A stretch of 64,000 nt of DNA from contig OX326959.1 of assembly GCA_946800325.1 (NCBI GenBank), forward strand, positions 43,399,566 through 43,463,565. Reading direction: 5' to 3'. Below are positions 25,240 through 37,096 of the stretch, piece after piece (the stretch's first letter is position 1; each line of letters opens with the position of its first letter). A model generated the notes under the pieces. It had not been told where the DNA came from and did no database searches. It worked only from the letters and a program-made list of their open reading frames with translations. The DNA comes from Luzula sylvatica. Its lineage: Eukaryota; Streptophyta; Magnoliopsida; Poales; Juncaceae. The position numbers and the translations under genes are program-made.

Positions 25240-25930
25240 AACCCCCTAATTTTTTTTGGATATTGTAAAAAATCATCTATCTTTTCGTAAACTCCAAAAA
25301 AAAAACTCTTTACCAAATTTTTATTTTAAAATACTCCTTATGGATGATATTAATTTTTTTTTTTCCAAAATACCCTCCAAATCTCATATGTAATAATTAA
25401 AACTTATTTTTGTTATTTTTTATTTATTTTAAGAAAATTCATAAACACTTCTTAATATGTAGTGATTTAAAAAAATTTAAATTATTACATATTTTGTTTA
25501 TATAATTTTAATATTCCATTCTTTATTCATAAAAAACTAACATTAAATAATAATAAATAAACATCTTGCAAATATATTCATAGAAAATATCTATTTAAAC
25601 ATCTACTTTTTATTTTAGTTTTCCTTTTATGTATTTTTTAATAGTTTTGTGATATTTTATTTTTAAATATTTGCAAGATGTTCTTTTATTAATATTGTTC
25701 AACTTATTATAATTTTATTTTAGTTTTTAAAAAAAAATAATACATAAGTCGAATATTTGTAATGAATGAAATATTAAAATTATATAACATATAACATATA
25801 GTAATTTTTTTTTAATTATTATGTATTACAAAAAGTTTAAGAATTTTTTAAAATTAAAAAAACATTTTTTTTTAAATGAATACATATGTAAATTAATTTT
25901 TTTTTACAATATCTAAAAATTTAAGGAGTC
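25240..25930. repeat. AT-rich foldback insert within the Helitron
   Basis: The two halves are inverted and complementary: AATTTTTTTTGGATATTGTAAAAAA at the left pairs with TTTTTTTACAATATCTAAAAATT at the right, and a TTAATATTCCATTC block pairs with GAATGAAATATTAA. It is related to the repeat at 22.5-23.9 kb. Confidence 0.55.
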
Positions 25931-26039
25931 TTTTGAAAAATTTTCAAGTAAAGTGGAGATAGGGAGGCATAATAAGGTGTTCATGTGGACGCATGAGATG
26001 AGAGGAATTATTAATAATGTAAAAAAGGACCGAAATTTA

Positions 26040-26775
26040 AATTAAAAAGAACCAAAATGTTAATAAAAAGTACCAAAGTGTGAAGTAAAACTGAAAAGGA
26101 CCAAGATATAAATAAAAATGACTATAATGTAAATTCAAAAATGTAAAAAAGGACCGATATGTAAATAAAAGAGGATGAAGATGTAAATATGAAGGACCAA
26201 AATGTAAGTTTCTAAACTGAAAAGGACAAAAATGTAAATAGAAAGAACCAAAATGTAGTTTTTTAAATTAAAAAGGACAAAAATGTAAATAAAAAGGACC
26301 AAAATGTAAATAAATTTTTTACAAAGAGGCCCCTGGACCAAAGTTTAATTTTTAAAACTTGAAAGGACTAAATGTAAAAAAAAGGACCAAAATGCAAATA
26401 AAAAAGGACCAAATTGTAAATAAAAAGGACCAAAATGTATTTTTTTCAGAAAAGGACCAAAATGTAAATTAATTATTTTTACAAAGAGGCCCCTGGACCA
26501 AAATATAAATTTTAAAACTTTGAAGGACCAAAATGCAAATATAAAGGACCGAAATGTGAAAAAAAAGGACCAAAATGTAATTTTTTTTTAAAAATAGGAC
26601 CAATTTATGGCCACTGGACTAAAATGTAAATTTCAAAACTTCGAAGGACCAAATGCAAATATAAAGGACGAAAATGTAAAATAAAAAGGACCAAAATGTA
26701 AAAAAATTTCGGAAAAAGGACTAATTTGTAAATAAAAAAAGACCAAAATGTAAAAAAAAAAAAAATTTACAAATA
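26040..26775. repeat. Minisatellite of AAAGGACCAAAATGTAAATA type
   Basis: Roughly twenty to thirty degenerate copies of a 20-22-bp unit, with an occasional longer unit containing GAGGCCCCTGGACC. The same minisatellite occurs in a second Helitron-like element at 31.9-32.26 kb, so it is a feature of the Helitron family and not a local satellite. Confidence 0.85.
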
Positions 26776-26838
26776 GGCCCCTGGTGACGTGGCTGCACCA
26801 GGAGGCAGCAAATCCCCTTGCATTATATTATAGATAGA

Positions 26839-27319
26839 TGAGTAACGATAAGTACACATAAACCGATAACAAATCTGACATAAATACATTAATTCGTGTC
26901 ATTAAATATGTCTTTGATTAATTCAGTTCAATGTTAAAATTATCTCATGATCAATGCTTTCGTTATTAATAAATTTTATGATGACTTATTTGTTTATTTT
27001 GCTTATCTGGCCATGATGTGTAAAAAGCTAAATAAATTTTAAAGCAAGTTGTTTGAATTGTTCAAGAAATTCGGCTTTTAAACAATTCAAGCGATGCTTG
27101 CTGAATGAAATTGTCCATTGTTCTAAACGCATTTAAGTGCATAATTTTTGTAATAACTAAACTAATTAAGACTTTGTATTGTACTAATTATTATAATTTA
27201 TTTTATTATTGAATGTTATGTAACATTATTTATTTATTTTTTTTGAAATATTCATATTTTATGTATTATTTTTGACATTTACTTTACAACGCATACATAA
27301 TTTGTTAATTTGCTAGTCG
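26839..27319. other. Intergenic, right part of dispersed repeat A
   Basis: The first 40 bp or so continue the dispersed repeat interrupted by the Helitron. The rest is AT-rich, with nothing recognised. Confidence 0.4.
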
Positions 27320-27627
27320 CTAGATACTACAAAATAGGTTACACGAGTTTTTAAATTCATATGTTTCGACTTTCGAGTCAACATATAATACAAAACATGT
27401 TTGATCGCGTAAAATATTAATAAGTAGTGATTCTAACAAAACTCATAATTTAAAAAAATGACATAATAACACTAACAACAATTTTATGTGCACAATAAAA
27501 CATAGTTATCTTGCACAAAAAAACCACAAACAAAAATCATATAAAACAAAGCAAATAATAATTCGTTCAATTACAACAATCTCACATACCCAAACAATCC
27601 CACGCAATAGCGCGAGGATAAAGCTAG
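27320..27627 (+). mobile_element. Helitron 3'-end fragment (second copy, decayed hairpin)
   Basis: Matches 16.69-16.93 kb and ends in the same CTAG (27624-27627) before TTTATATACGAG. The terminal hairpin is degraded (CCCACGC-AATA-GCGCGAGG). Both copies sit at the same place in the 3' flank of an LRAT gene. The insertion therefore predates the duplication that made copies 2 and 4. Confidence 0.65.
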
Positions 27628-27702
27628 TTTATATACGAGATAAACCAAACAGCCATCAACACAAAATAAAAACACGCAGCAAAGCAATACATGACACCAT
27701 GG

Positions 27703-28459
27703 CTATGCCGGCATCATCCTGACATAATCCTCGACCCGTATCTTGGAAAAGTTTTTCAGCAAATTCAAGTCATTGCATTTCATGAACCAAGCACAAACTA
27801 CAGAAGGAGCGAAAGCAATAACAGTTGGAATGCCCATTAGTGATATTAAACCCAGTACTCCTATTACAGAACGAATCTGCCCACTCCGTCCTCCTTTAAT
27901 CGACTTGGCAACTAACCCTGTCTTGCAATATATTGCAAAATCCTCGCAATTGTGATTGATCAAATTGTACGAGCCAAATCCGTGCTCAAGAAGGTACTCG
28001 GCGCGATGGATGACTTCGTGTGGCAGGTCAGATGGGATCATCGTGCAAGTACCCTCGCGGATTCTAGTTGCGGCGAAATTCTTCGAAACGGAGTAGGGAA
28101 AGCAATAAAGTTTTCCTCCGTCGAGGAAACAATCGAGGCAAGATATCATTACGCTTTTTATAGGTAGACAATTTCCACATACGTGTTTGACTGCTTGTGA
28201 GGAGAAGATGGAGGAAGAGCTGAAAGGCACTCCCGGGCCCCTCGTGAAATGGATTACGGTGTTACCTCGGGTGTATACGCCTATCAATAATTAGAATAGG
28301 ATCCTTACAGCTAGTGATAGTATTACCTCAAAAATATCTGAAACAAAGAAGAGATGGAATACTGTGATGGGCATAAACGAAGCCAGCACGCCAAGAATAA
28401 ATGTGATCGCCGGGTTTAATTTCATTCTTGGATTTTTCGTTTGATAGAAAATTTGCCAT
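27703..28459 (-). CDS. LRAT/NC-domain protein, copy 4
   Basis: Exon 1 (28363-28459) and exon 2 (27703-28280) give 224 aa on the minus strand. Present: [36 protein letters not shown] with the expected Cys, and a hydrophobic C-terminal segment ([20 protein letters not shown]) before KIRVEDYVR. The linker between the second His block and the Cys-rich insertion is shorter than in copies 1-3. The splice-junction codon that is Gly in HHG elsewhere becomes Ser. The first 60 bp of exon 1 are tandemly duplicated just upstream (28460-28512). The upstream ATG there is out of frame with the protein and could act as an upstream open frame. The frame is otherwise open, so this copy may be functional. Confidence 0.78.
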
Positions 28460-28512
28460 TTGTATAAGCGCATCCTTGTTCTTAACTTCTTATTTGATAG
28501 TGAATTTGCCAT

Positions 28513-30348
28513 TTGTGTCTTTTCTCTTCTTGATCTTGATTGTTTCTTCTTGTTGGGTTGTATTGAGTAGCCGGCAAGGGTGTGGAAATAATTTATTAAT
28601 TTAAATTTTATTAGGTGTATTTAAAAAGAATATATCACACAGATAAATATATATTACATATTTAAAAAAAAGCTAGGTTAAATGACCAATACCCAACTTG
28701 TCAACATGGCCAACATTTTATGAGTCCTTGAATATAGAAATCGGATGGTGGCTACTAAATCCCGCACTTCATCTAAATTTCTGGTTTTTTCATATTGAAG
28801 CGCTGTGAGTTTAATGTTTCTCTTACAAATTAGCCGACTCTTTTCTAAAAAACCGACTCTATTTTTTCCTGTTTTTTTTTCCCTTCCTTTTCTTCCGCTC
28901 CATACTCAGGTCTACTCTACCCAGCTTTACTTGTATGATTTTTTTCCTTTGCGATTTTTTTCCTTTTCTTCCGCGCCCTAACTCAACAAACCTTGGTACA
29001 CTCTTGGTTTTGCTTGTATGATTTTTTTCCTTTGCGATGCGACCTTCATATTTAAGGATAAAAGTCAAAAGATAAGTATATCAATTAGATCAATGAATAA
29101 TGGACCGAAGATCATGAAGGAGACGGCAATTTTTCAACTTTTACTATATGTCCTATTTCTTCATGAATTTCTAACGAATTGAAGGATAAAAGTAGTTTTT
29201 TAATATATGTCCTATTTGTACAAAAAAAAATTGGTTACTGAACTTACGTGCATGGTCTATTGGCACCATGAATTTAGTACATTGTGACATGAGTTACATG
29301 TAATTATTTTTTTCTTATAGAAAATTTATCAATTGCTAAAACAAAACTAAATTTTTTAATTATGACAAAACTCAAAATACAAGTAGATATGTTCTAAACG
29401 ATAACACTAATTTCTTAAACCAAAAGGTATGTTTCATCTTTAACTCTCAGTTCGCTCTCTCAAGCGATGAATTGTACTCCTCACATTCACCGCACTAGCG
29501 GTATTAAGGGGGTAATCCCCACCAGCCTTGACCTTGCAGTAGTCCTTGCATTCTCAAATATCAACTACCTCCTGTTTTGCTGCCAACTCTCGGCAAAACT
29601 CGCTGAGAAACTTTAATCCCCTCATCTTCTTGATCTCCCTTCTCAAACTGGCACCATTTGATCATGTGTTATACAATTTTGGAAAATTCATGTGGTAATA
29701 TCCTCTCTCCAGCGTGGTACCTATAAAAAAGCAATTGAAGTTGACCATGCTCGAGTCGCAAGCAGTTTCACGGCCGGATCAGAAAAAAACTCGATGGCAA
29801 ATATCCCTCTTTTGAGAATTCGGATTCCTCATCCTCCTATTATTATATATGACGCACTTTGGTCCCGGTCAAACCAAGCATGAGATTCCCTATAACAAGA
29901 AAGACAACTCGAAAATCAGTTATGAATAAGATAAAATGAAAGGTACAAATTGGTATTGGTATTGGTATCGTTATACAATAATGGTACCAAATAATAGCAG
30001 AGATTTGTCGATGATTTGTACTAAAAGATGGACAATTTGAATCTTTTACTTTGGATTTTTTTTGCAATTTTGCAGTCAAGGCGAATCAATAAATTAATGG
30101 AACAAAGATGTAACCCATTTTTTTGAAAACTTTACATCCATAACCCCAATAATTTTTGAAAAATAAGAACTTTACACCCATAACCCCAAAAATCTGCAAA
30201 TTGGATCAAATTTGTTGAATTTCAGTCAAAATTTGGAGTATTAGTGACATTTGCTAAAAACAATCAGATTTTTTTCGAATTTCATTTTCAAAAAGTAAGA
30301 AAAAGGAGGGCATACCTCCATGGGCCTCTTTTGTTCAAAACATAGAAC
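28513..30348. other. Intergenic; tandem repeat and possible exon remnant
   Basis: A unit of about 85 bp (TTTTTTTCCTTTTCTTCCGC to GCTTGTATGATTTTTTTCC) occurs twice at 28.87-29.04 kb. At about 29450-29690 the minus strand carries a frame of some 60 codons (blocks RGLKFLSEFCRELAAKQE and [14 protein letters not shown], one stop between) that looks like eroded coding sequence. I cannot name its family. Nothing else was recognised. Confidence 0.35.
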
Positions 30349-30882
30349 CTATGTTACGCGGATACTTCAAAAATGCAAAAGTATTCTGAGGATACAGATA
30401 TCTGATACGGATATGGATACGATATGGCTCACATACGTATCGGATACGCCACGTGGCGTTTCCGATTATTTTAATGTATTTTTTTTTTATACGGTGGAAT
30501 AAGGCAGGATACGGCTGTGATACGTTCAAGATACGGCTGAGATACTCCATTTATGATACTTCGGCTCATTATATATTTTTGTCCATAATATTTTTAAATA
30601 AATTGTATATGATACTTCTAGGATACTTCTAAATTTGTTCTATGATACTTCTACAATTAATTTAGGATACTTTTCTGATATTTGTATTATTATGTTGATT
30701 TTATTTATTGTCATGATATTTAATTTAAAAATATTATTAATTTATTAATTATATACAATATAAATATATTAAAATAATAACTATATAGCCGTATCTGTAT
30801 CCGTGATTTTTGGAAAATTATCGTATCGTCGTATCCGTATCGTATAGAATACGATACCCTTATATGTATCGGTGCAACATAA
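30349..30882. mobile_element. hAT-like non-autonomous element with 8-bp target duplication
   Basis: Flanked by a perfect 8-bp direct repeat CATAGAAC (30341-30348 and 30883-30890). The ends are CTATGTTACGCGGATAC and, inverted, TTATGTTGCACCGATAC. The subterminal regions are rich in GGATACGGATA-type repeats. A partial relative lies near 57.46-57.58 kb (GCGCGGATACGATTACGG). Confidence 0.75.
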
Positions 30883-31185
30883 CATAGAACACAATGACCT
30901 AGACTTCGTCGCCATCTTTTCTTTGGTGGAGTGAGAAGCAACACCAAGGATTTAAGAGAGTGTGGCGGCTGATTCTTTAGTGATACTAGGGTTCCAAGAT
31001 TTGGTATCGCTCTTCAATTTCTTCTTCGCTTTGAACTAGGGTTGATCATCAGTGGAAAAAGATAGGGACATAATCATAGGCAAATAGTCGCTTATATCGG
31101 ATCGTGAACAGAGAATCCACATGCTAGAGTCGATATAGAGAATGGAGAGGACATGCTCTAGGGTTCATCAATGGAGAAATAAAGC
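30883..31185. other. Intergenic, nothing recognised
   Basis: A GAGA-rich stretch without a supportable gene. Confidence 0.3.
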
Positions 31186-31357
31186 AGTGGTGTTATACAC
31201 CACGCACTATTTACCCGCTATCAACCACGCATGCCATATATACTTTATACACTACCATATATGCATTATATTGACCGGTCAATTTCATCTGAGTTTCCAA
31301 AACTATTAACTGCGGGTCTTGTGCGGGTAGATTAGTGCGTGGTGTTTAACATTTTTG
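31186..31357. mobile_element. Short Mutator-like MITE with 10-bp target duplication
   Basis: A 10-bp direct repeat GAAATAAAGC (31176-31185 and 31358-31367) flanks 172 bp. Its ends share the inverted motif GTTAaACACCACGCACTA followed by TACCCGC, about 30 bp with few mismatches. Target length and terminal repeats fit a Mutator-type MITE. Confidence 0.7.
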
Positions 31358-31631
31358 GAAATAAAGCGACATGAATGAGAGAGAGCCCAAGAAATTGAGA
31401 GCTCAATCAACTATGAAAGAGAAAGAACGAACTTTGAACCAGTTTAGTCTGGATTGGTTTTTTTTTCTTTGAAATTTACCATTTTGCCCTCAGAATTCAA
31501 CATATGCGACGGTTCAGAAATTGTTGTTGCCATATTGGCCACACGTACATGAAATGTTGATTATTGGACCTAACTTTTTGAAAAATATAACAAATAAAAA
31601 TATATCGTACATGTACAAAATATATAACATA

Positions 31632-32290
31632 CTAGGTTTATCCCCGCGCAATTGCGCGGTATTTTTTAATATAATTATTTAAATAGAATTAACGCATGTG
31701 CGAATTAACGCGCATGTGTTTGAACTAAATTAATCTAATCATGACATATTTGCAAATATCATGATGTCAATAGATGCATAAGGTTCATGAAATTAGTCTA
31801 TCAAGGATATTATTTTCTAATATAATTTGTATAAATAGCATTTGTTCAGGTGCTTCTAAAATCGATTAATATAATCAGGACATATTCGCAAATTTGAATA
31901 TGTATGTAAAATAGTAAAAAAAAACTAAATGTAAAAAAAGATCAAAATGTAAAATAAGAAAAAAGGATCAAAATATAGAAAGGACCGAAATGTAAATTAA
32001 AAATGACCAAAATGTAAATAAAAAGGATTAAAATGTAAATTAAAACTAAAAAGGACCAAAATGTAAATAAAAAGGACCAAAATGTAAATTAAAATGTAAA
32101 AAAGGACCGAAATGTAAATAAAAAGGATCAAAATGTAAATAAAAAGGACAAAAATATAAATTAAAACTATAAAGGACCAAAATGTAAATTAAAAATATAA
32201 AAAGGACTGAAATATAAATAAAAATGACTAAAATGTAAATTGAAAAAAAAAATTACAAAAAAGTCCCTGATGACGTGGAGGCTTAGAATT
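31632..32290 (-). mobile_element. Helitron, shorter relative with minisatellite
   Basis: On the minus strand it ends with hairpin CCGCGCAATTGCGCGG, a short spacer and CTAG (31632-31635) before T, like the element at 24.7 kb. It carries the same AAAGGACCAAAATGTAAAT minisatellite (31.93-32.26 kb) and the GACGTGG motif near its 5' side. The TCTATCTATAATA 5' terminus is missing, so its right edge is approximate and it is probably truncated. Confidence 0.65.
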
Positions 32291-32319
32291 GCAAGAATTT
32301 TGTCTACTTTATACATAAG

Positions 32320-32990
32320 ATTAATATTATATTTTTAAATAAATTATAGCATAAAAAATATAAATATATATAATATGTCTAAATAAAATACAAAATTTGA
32401 ATGAGAAAGGACGTGCATTTTGAAATGCATTAAAGTGTACAAAATTTCATCAAATCTGGAAAAAAAAGTTAATTGTGCCACATGTCACTCTCTATTGATT
32501 ATGTACACGCGTGCACACCCATATAATATATAATTTTTTCCCTTAAATATATGTGATATTTATGATAGATTTTTATTTTTTGACAAACCGAAATATAATG
32601 TAATTGACCAGGATTAAAATAAACTCATGTTTCTTACCACTTATACCAATTATTATGGAATGGGCTGCAATTTGAGTCTTGTATGTTGGCCTGTTCGACA
32701 ACGTGAATGGAAGAAAATATTAAAGAAATAAAAAATTGGCTAAACTTCATTCCATGAAAAAGTGAAAAATAATGAAATAATATTTTTTCTTCTATCCTTC
32801 TCTGCTCTTTTAATTAATAAATATTAGTTTAGTCGTTTCTTTCATTTTTTTTAATTTCCACGTGTTACCGAACTTAGTATTAATTAGTAACGATATATAC
32901 ACATAAACTAATCATAAATTTTACATATATACATTTGTTCTTGTAATTAATTATGTTACAAATCAAACATAAACTTACATATATGTGTAT
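32320..32990. repeat. Dispersed repeat copy B (empty-site copy)
   Basis: Counterpart of 24170-24735 plus 26839 onward, uninterrupted at GTATTAATTAGTAACGAT near 32879-32896. Confidence 0.75.
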
Positions 32991-33034
32991 ATTTGTGTCA
33001 GATTTGTGGTCGATTTGTGTGTATTAATACACGG

Positions 33035-33569
33035 CACTGTTGTAAAAAACGGTGAAAAACGGTGGAAAAACGGTGTTTCGGTGGAAAAACGTTCCGTTTT
33101 TTAGAAGACGATTTGAAAAAACGGTCAAACGTTTTTTTACCGTGTTTGATCATTTTTTTGGGGAAAAAACGTTTTACGGTTCGAAAAACGGCCGTTTTTC
33201 ACAACAAAAAAATTGGAATTTTGATTATTTACCGTTTTTCAGCCCATTTTTTTTTTCCAGCCCAATAAAATTATCATTTTTTTTACTTACGGTTATCCCG
33301 AATGATGTTAATGATTTTACTATTTAGTTTATGTTTGGATTTGAGTTTATATTTTGATGTTACGTTTTGTTGGACATTCATTTTGATGTTATGTTTTATG
33401 TTGTATATTGTTTATGTTATTTTTTTACTATTAAAAATTTAAATTATTATATATTTTTTTGGTTTCATCAATAAATTTTAATTAAATTATTATCGATTTC
33501 GGTGACCGTTTATTCATCGTTTTACGGTTCCCGACCGTTTCGTATCGTTTTCGGTATTTTACAATATTG
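33035..33569. mobile_element. hAT-like non-autonomous element, CACTGTTGTAAAA ends
   Basis: The ends are CACTGTTGTAAAAAACGG and, inverted, CAATATTGTAAAATACCG. The 8-bp flanks ATACACGG and ATACAGGG differ at one base. Subterminal GGTGAAAAACGG repeats are present. The end sequence is close to that of the element at 21.46 kb (CAATGTTCTAAAAATCGG), so they probably belong to one broad family. Confidence 0.7.
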
Positions 33570-33899
33570 ATACAGGGTCTCTCGGAAATTTATCAAAAAA
33601 TAATCACACGGCGCCTCTTAATTTGACTCGTGTCCGTAACCACTTCGGATCCGCCAACGGACGGTGCAATCCACGTGAACCGTTTCTTCTTCTCTGTACG
33701 TGGCGTTATATCAGTGGTGGAAATTCATATCTGCTGTTTCTCCCCCATACCTGATCTTTCACTCTACGTGGCGACTATCCATTAGCCCAATTCAATATAA
33801 CGCCGTTCAAATTTAAAGCCGTCTTTGTTTTCTTGAATTTTCAATCCATAAATTCTTTCATATCAGTCGATTTGAGAACAGACGTTGCTTCTATACTAA

Positions 33900-34557
33900 G
33901 TAAGTTCTTTTCTTTTCCTTTTTTGTCGATTAGATTTTCCATTTTGGTCGTTTATGTGAAGAATTATGCCTCGTCAGTTGTTTCTCTTTTGCTTCGATTG
34001 CTGTATGAGTGATTGTTTTTCTTGATTTGGAGAAGATGATAGTTAATTGTCCTCTTTTTATGTAGTGAGAATTGGGGTTCTGATAATTTCATTGTCTGGA
34101 ACAACTACATTGATAGCTTGATACTTATTGGATGCAATAGACATATTGAACCATAATCTAGGCCAATATATTCAATTTGGATGAATTACTGTATTTAATT
34201 TGTAATTAGGATATTAAGACATCAAATTTTCATATTTGGTGTTGAATCTGATATGTTGTATCAGTCAAAATATCAGCTGTATTATCGAATGACCATTCTG
34301 CCCTTATATTCGAATTCCAAGATCACAGCTTGAATGCCAATGGTTCAATAAAAAAGTTTTTTATTTTATAAAAATAATGATGATTGATCCAACTAATTTG
34401 ATAAATTAAGTAACTTAGGCCTGTTTGGCAAATACGAATTTTACTAATTCATATCTCATACGTATATCTCATACGTATATTTCAGGATACCGTCCAGCTA
34501 TCCATCCAAAATTACAAATAACCCGCCATAATTAAATTAAATTACATAATCAATTAG
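33900..34557 (+). other. Likely 5' UTR intron of the OTU gene
   Basis: A leader-like region (33.8-33.9 kb) ends at a perfect donor GTAAGT (33900). An acceptor CAATTAG ends at 34557, five bases before the ATG. A leader intron is common in plant housekeeping genes. Transcript evidence would be needed to confirm it. Confidence 0.5.
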
Positions 34558-34562
34558 TGACT

Positions 34563-36237
34563 ATGTCAGAAGAAGATCAAAATCTCATGAGGTGGGGCCT
34601 CGACCATCTCCTAGGCGCATTTAATGGCACTGCAAGTACTAATGATGATAATAAAGAAGAACTGGAGACCTCCATTGAAACTATCAAGGACCAAAGTGAA
34701 AATTTGGTAGAGAACGACGAGGTCATCGCTTATGCATTGCAAGAAGAACTCAATCAAGTGTGGTCTCAAGAGCCTTGCGTAAACAGGCCTTCTGTACAAG
34801 GAGAGGAACTGGAGGCGTCCATTTCGGGTAACAAAACAGAACCATTGGAGCTCTCCAGTTGTTTGTCTATTGAGCATACTGATGAACTCGACGGTGTTGT
34901 GGGGAAGAGATTGAACCAGATGGTTCCAGTACCGGTACTTAAATTAATTTGTTAATGATTAATTTACTAATGGAGATCTCCATTTTGTTTGTTTATAATT
35001 TGGTAATTTAATTGCAGCATGTACCGAGAATAATTGAGAATATTCCTTCTGTAGACGAGGCGATGACAGATCACGAGAGACTCCTAGAGAGGTAAGTTTG
35101 CAAATTTACCCCTGTTAATAACAAGTTTCCATTTTGGTACTTCTAGAATTTAAATTTGGGTTTTTATGTGTTTCTAGGTTGAAGCTATATGATCTCGTCG
35201 AACTCAAGGTTCAAGGCGATGGTAATTGTCAGGTTCGCTATTTCGCTCTTTTCATTTTGGTCCTTGTAAATTTGATAATTGGCTGTGTATGTTCTAATAA
35301 TTTTCCAATTTATTTGTTTATTTTATTTTTTTGCAGTTCAGAGCATTATCAGACCAATTTTATCGAACTCCAGATCATCATATTTTCGTCAGAGAACAAG
35401 TTATTAATCAGGTTATCTTAATAATTATATATATATAAATACATAAAATATTTATACGAAGTTATAATGTTTTGCTAATTTTGTTTTGTTTTTGTAGCTA
35501 AAATCGCAGACTGAAAATTACAAAGGATATGTTCCAATGGATTATGAAGATTATATCAAGAGAATGTCCAAGTTAGTTATTTACCTTTTTAATTATTTCA
35601 TAAATTTGACTAAATTTTGAATATTATTTGAGTTTAATAAATTTAATTTAATTTGAACGAGCAGGAGTGGAGAATGGGGCGACCATGTCACTCTACAAGC
35701 TGCTGCAGATTCAGTAATTTTGTTCCTTTTTACTTTTTTTTGTTAATGAATTTTGAATAATGTAGGGGTAATTTTTGCAAATTTGCCTGATTAATTATTT
35801 GGGTATGCTAATATTGGTTAAATTTAAATTATATTTGTGCAGTATGGGGTGAAAATATTTGTTCTAACATCGTTCAAGGATACGTGCTATATCGAAATAC
35901 TTCCTGTTGTTGAGAAATCTAAAAGAAGTACATTTTTTATTATTTTAGTGTATTTTTATTTTTGTCTTTATATTCACCGTGTATTTTTATTTTTTATTTA
36001 TATGATTTTTTGTGTGTTTTTCAGTAATATTTTTGAGCTTTTGGGCTGAGATTCACTATAATTCTATTTATCCTGAAGCAGGTAATTTCATCTCGTACTT
36101 TAATTTTTTTAAAATATGGTTTAATGTATTATTATTATTATATAATTTATATTGATGTATAATGTATTTATCTCTCTGTTGTAGAATTTCCAATTGAACA
36201 ATTGAAGAAGAAGAAATGGTATCACCATTTTATTTAA
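34563..36237 (+). CDS. OTU-domain cysteine protease (deubiquitinase)
   Basis: Nine exons (34563-34934, 35018-35091, 35178-35232, 35337-35411, 35498-35571, 35665-35713, 35843-35927, 36025-36081, 36185-36237) sum to 894 nt, 297 aa. The N-terminal 130 residues are acidic and probably disordered. The OTU core follows: LKVQGDGNCQFRALSDQFY holds the catalytic Asp and Cys, GEWGDHVTLQAAAD is a conserved middle block, and WAEIHYNSIYP holds the catalytic His. The protein ends in a short basic KKKKWYHHF tail. The family removes ubiquitin from proteins; the layout resembles the Arabidopsis OTU9-OTU12 group, but the exact orthologue is uncertain. The upstream in-frame GTG is not used; the first ATG is at 34563. 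The gene looks intact. Confidence 0.92.
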
Positions 36238-36850
36238 ATTTTGGACTGATCGCATCTAACTAGGAGATTGTAGATATATATCATTTTTTGTCTTACTTTT
36301 TATTACTATTAATAGAATACCTACAGTTATAGAAATAATTCTTTGTTGCCCATTAACAATTTTATTCATTGATTGAATTATATAACAGTTTTATAATCGA
36401 TTAATTCATTTCTTTTAATATATCTATCATTTATTAGTACTATGAAAATGCTTGACGCTGAAGCTACAAGTATATATATTGCCATATTTTTGTTGTTTTT
36501 CTGTGATTATTATTATTATTATTATTATAAATGACAATTGAATATTTCGAACAAAAATATGCTTAATATATTAGCGGTTTGAATAGCAATATTTTTGAAT
36601 TATATTTCTAATATTACTATATTTAGAAGAAATAACATTTGCAATAAGATTTGTATTTCTGTAGTGGGTAATTTGTTTACTAAATAATATAGAGTATGAC
36701 ATAATATTGGTTTCAGTATTCGAATTTTCAAAATTAAATTTATATATGTATTCAAACCGAATATGTATCGTATTCATGATATATTTCTATCGACATGACA
36801 TTACTCTAATTATATCCTTCCCCCCAATTTCTCAAATCTTCTCCAAATAT
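36238..36850. other. Intergenic, 3' region of the OTU gene
   Basis: AT-rich with a short (TTA)n run at about 36507-36529. No gene recognised. Confidence 0.4.
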
Positions 36851-36959
36851 CAATCAACACTTTTAATTAGCATGTCAACCAACTCATTAAGATTGGAATT
36901 TGTTTTCTCGGATACACAATTCCCGGATCACATTTCCTTTATTTGGTTCTTTGGAACCT

Positions 36960-37096
36960 CCGCCTTTTCCCCTCAAACCGTTTCTCTTCTTCTCCGTGGA
37001 TCTAAAACTTGTTTTTCTCACACAATAATTCCTCTCTACTCCTCTCGCAACACACCTTCCGCTCACTCAGCCAATCTACAGAGCTCCGGAGAGAAA
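36960..37096 (+). promoter_or_regulatory. 5' leader related to that of the Cpn60 beta gene
   Basis: The last 40 bp before the ATG (CTCACTCAGCCAATCTACAG, then AGCTCCGGAGAGA) nearly match the leader of the Cpn60 beta gene at 39488-39522 (CTCACTCAGCTAATCTACAG, then AGCTCCGTAGAGA). This shows that the leader, and probably the promoter, of this gene was copied from Cpn60 beta. CT-rich sequence further upstream is also alike in character. Confidence 0.7.

Larger units (their letters stand above)
24736..26838 (-). mobile_element. Helitron, non-autonomous, with related empty site
   Basis: Read on the minus strand, the element begins TCTATCTATAATATAATG and ends with a strong hairpin (CCCCGCGCAATTGCGCGGGG), a short spacer and CTAG, between flanking A and T. 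The uninterrupted copy of the flanking repeat near 32893 reads GTATTAATTAGTAACGAT, whereas here GTATTAA and TGAGTAACGAT lie on either side. This fits precise insertion between A and T without target duplication. There is no Rep/helicase frame, so it is non-autonomous. It contains a palindromic AT-rich insert (25.24-25.93 kb) and a minisatellite (26.04-26.77 kb). Confidence 0.85.
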
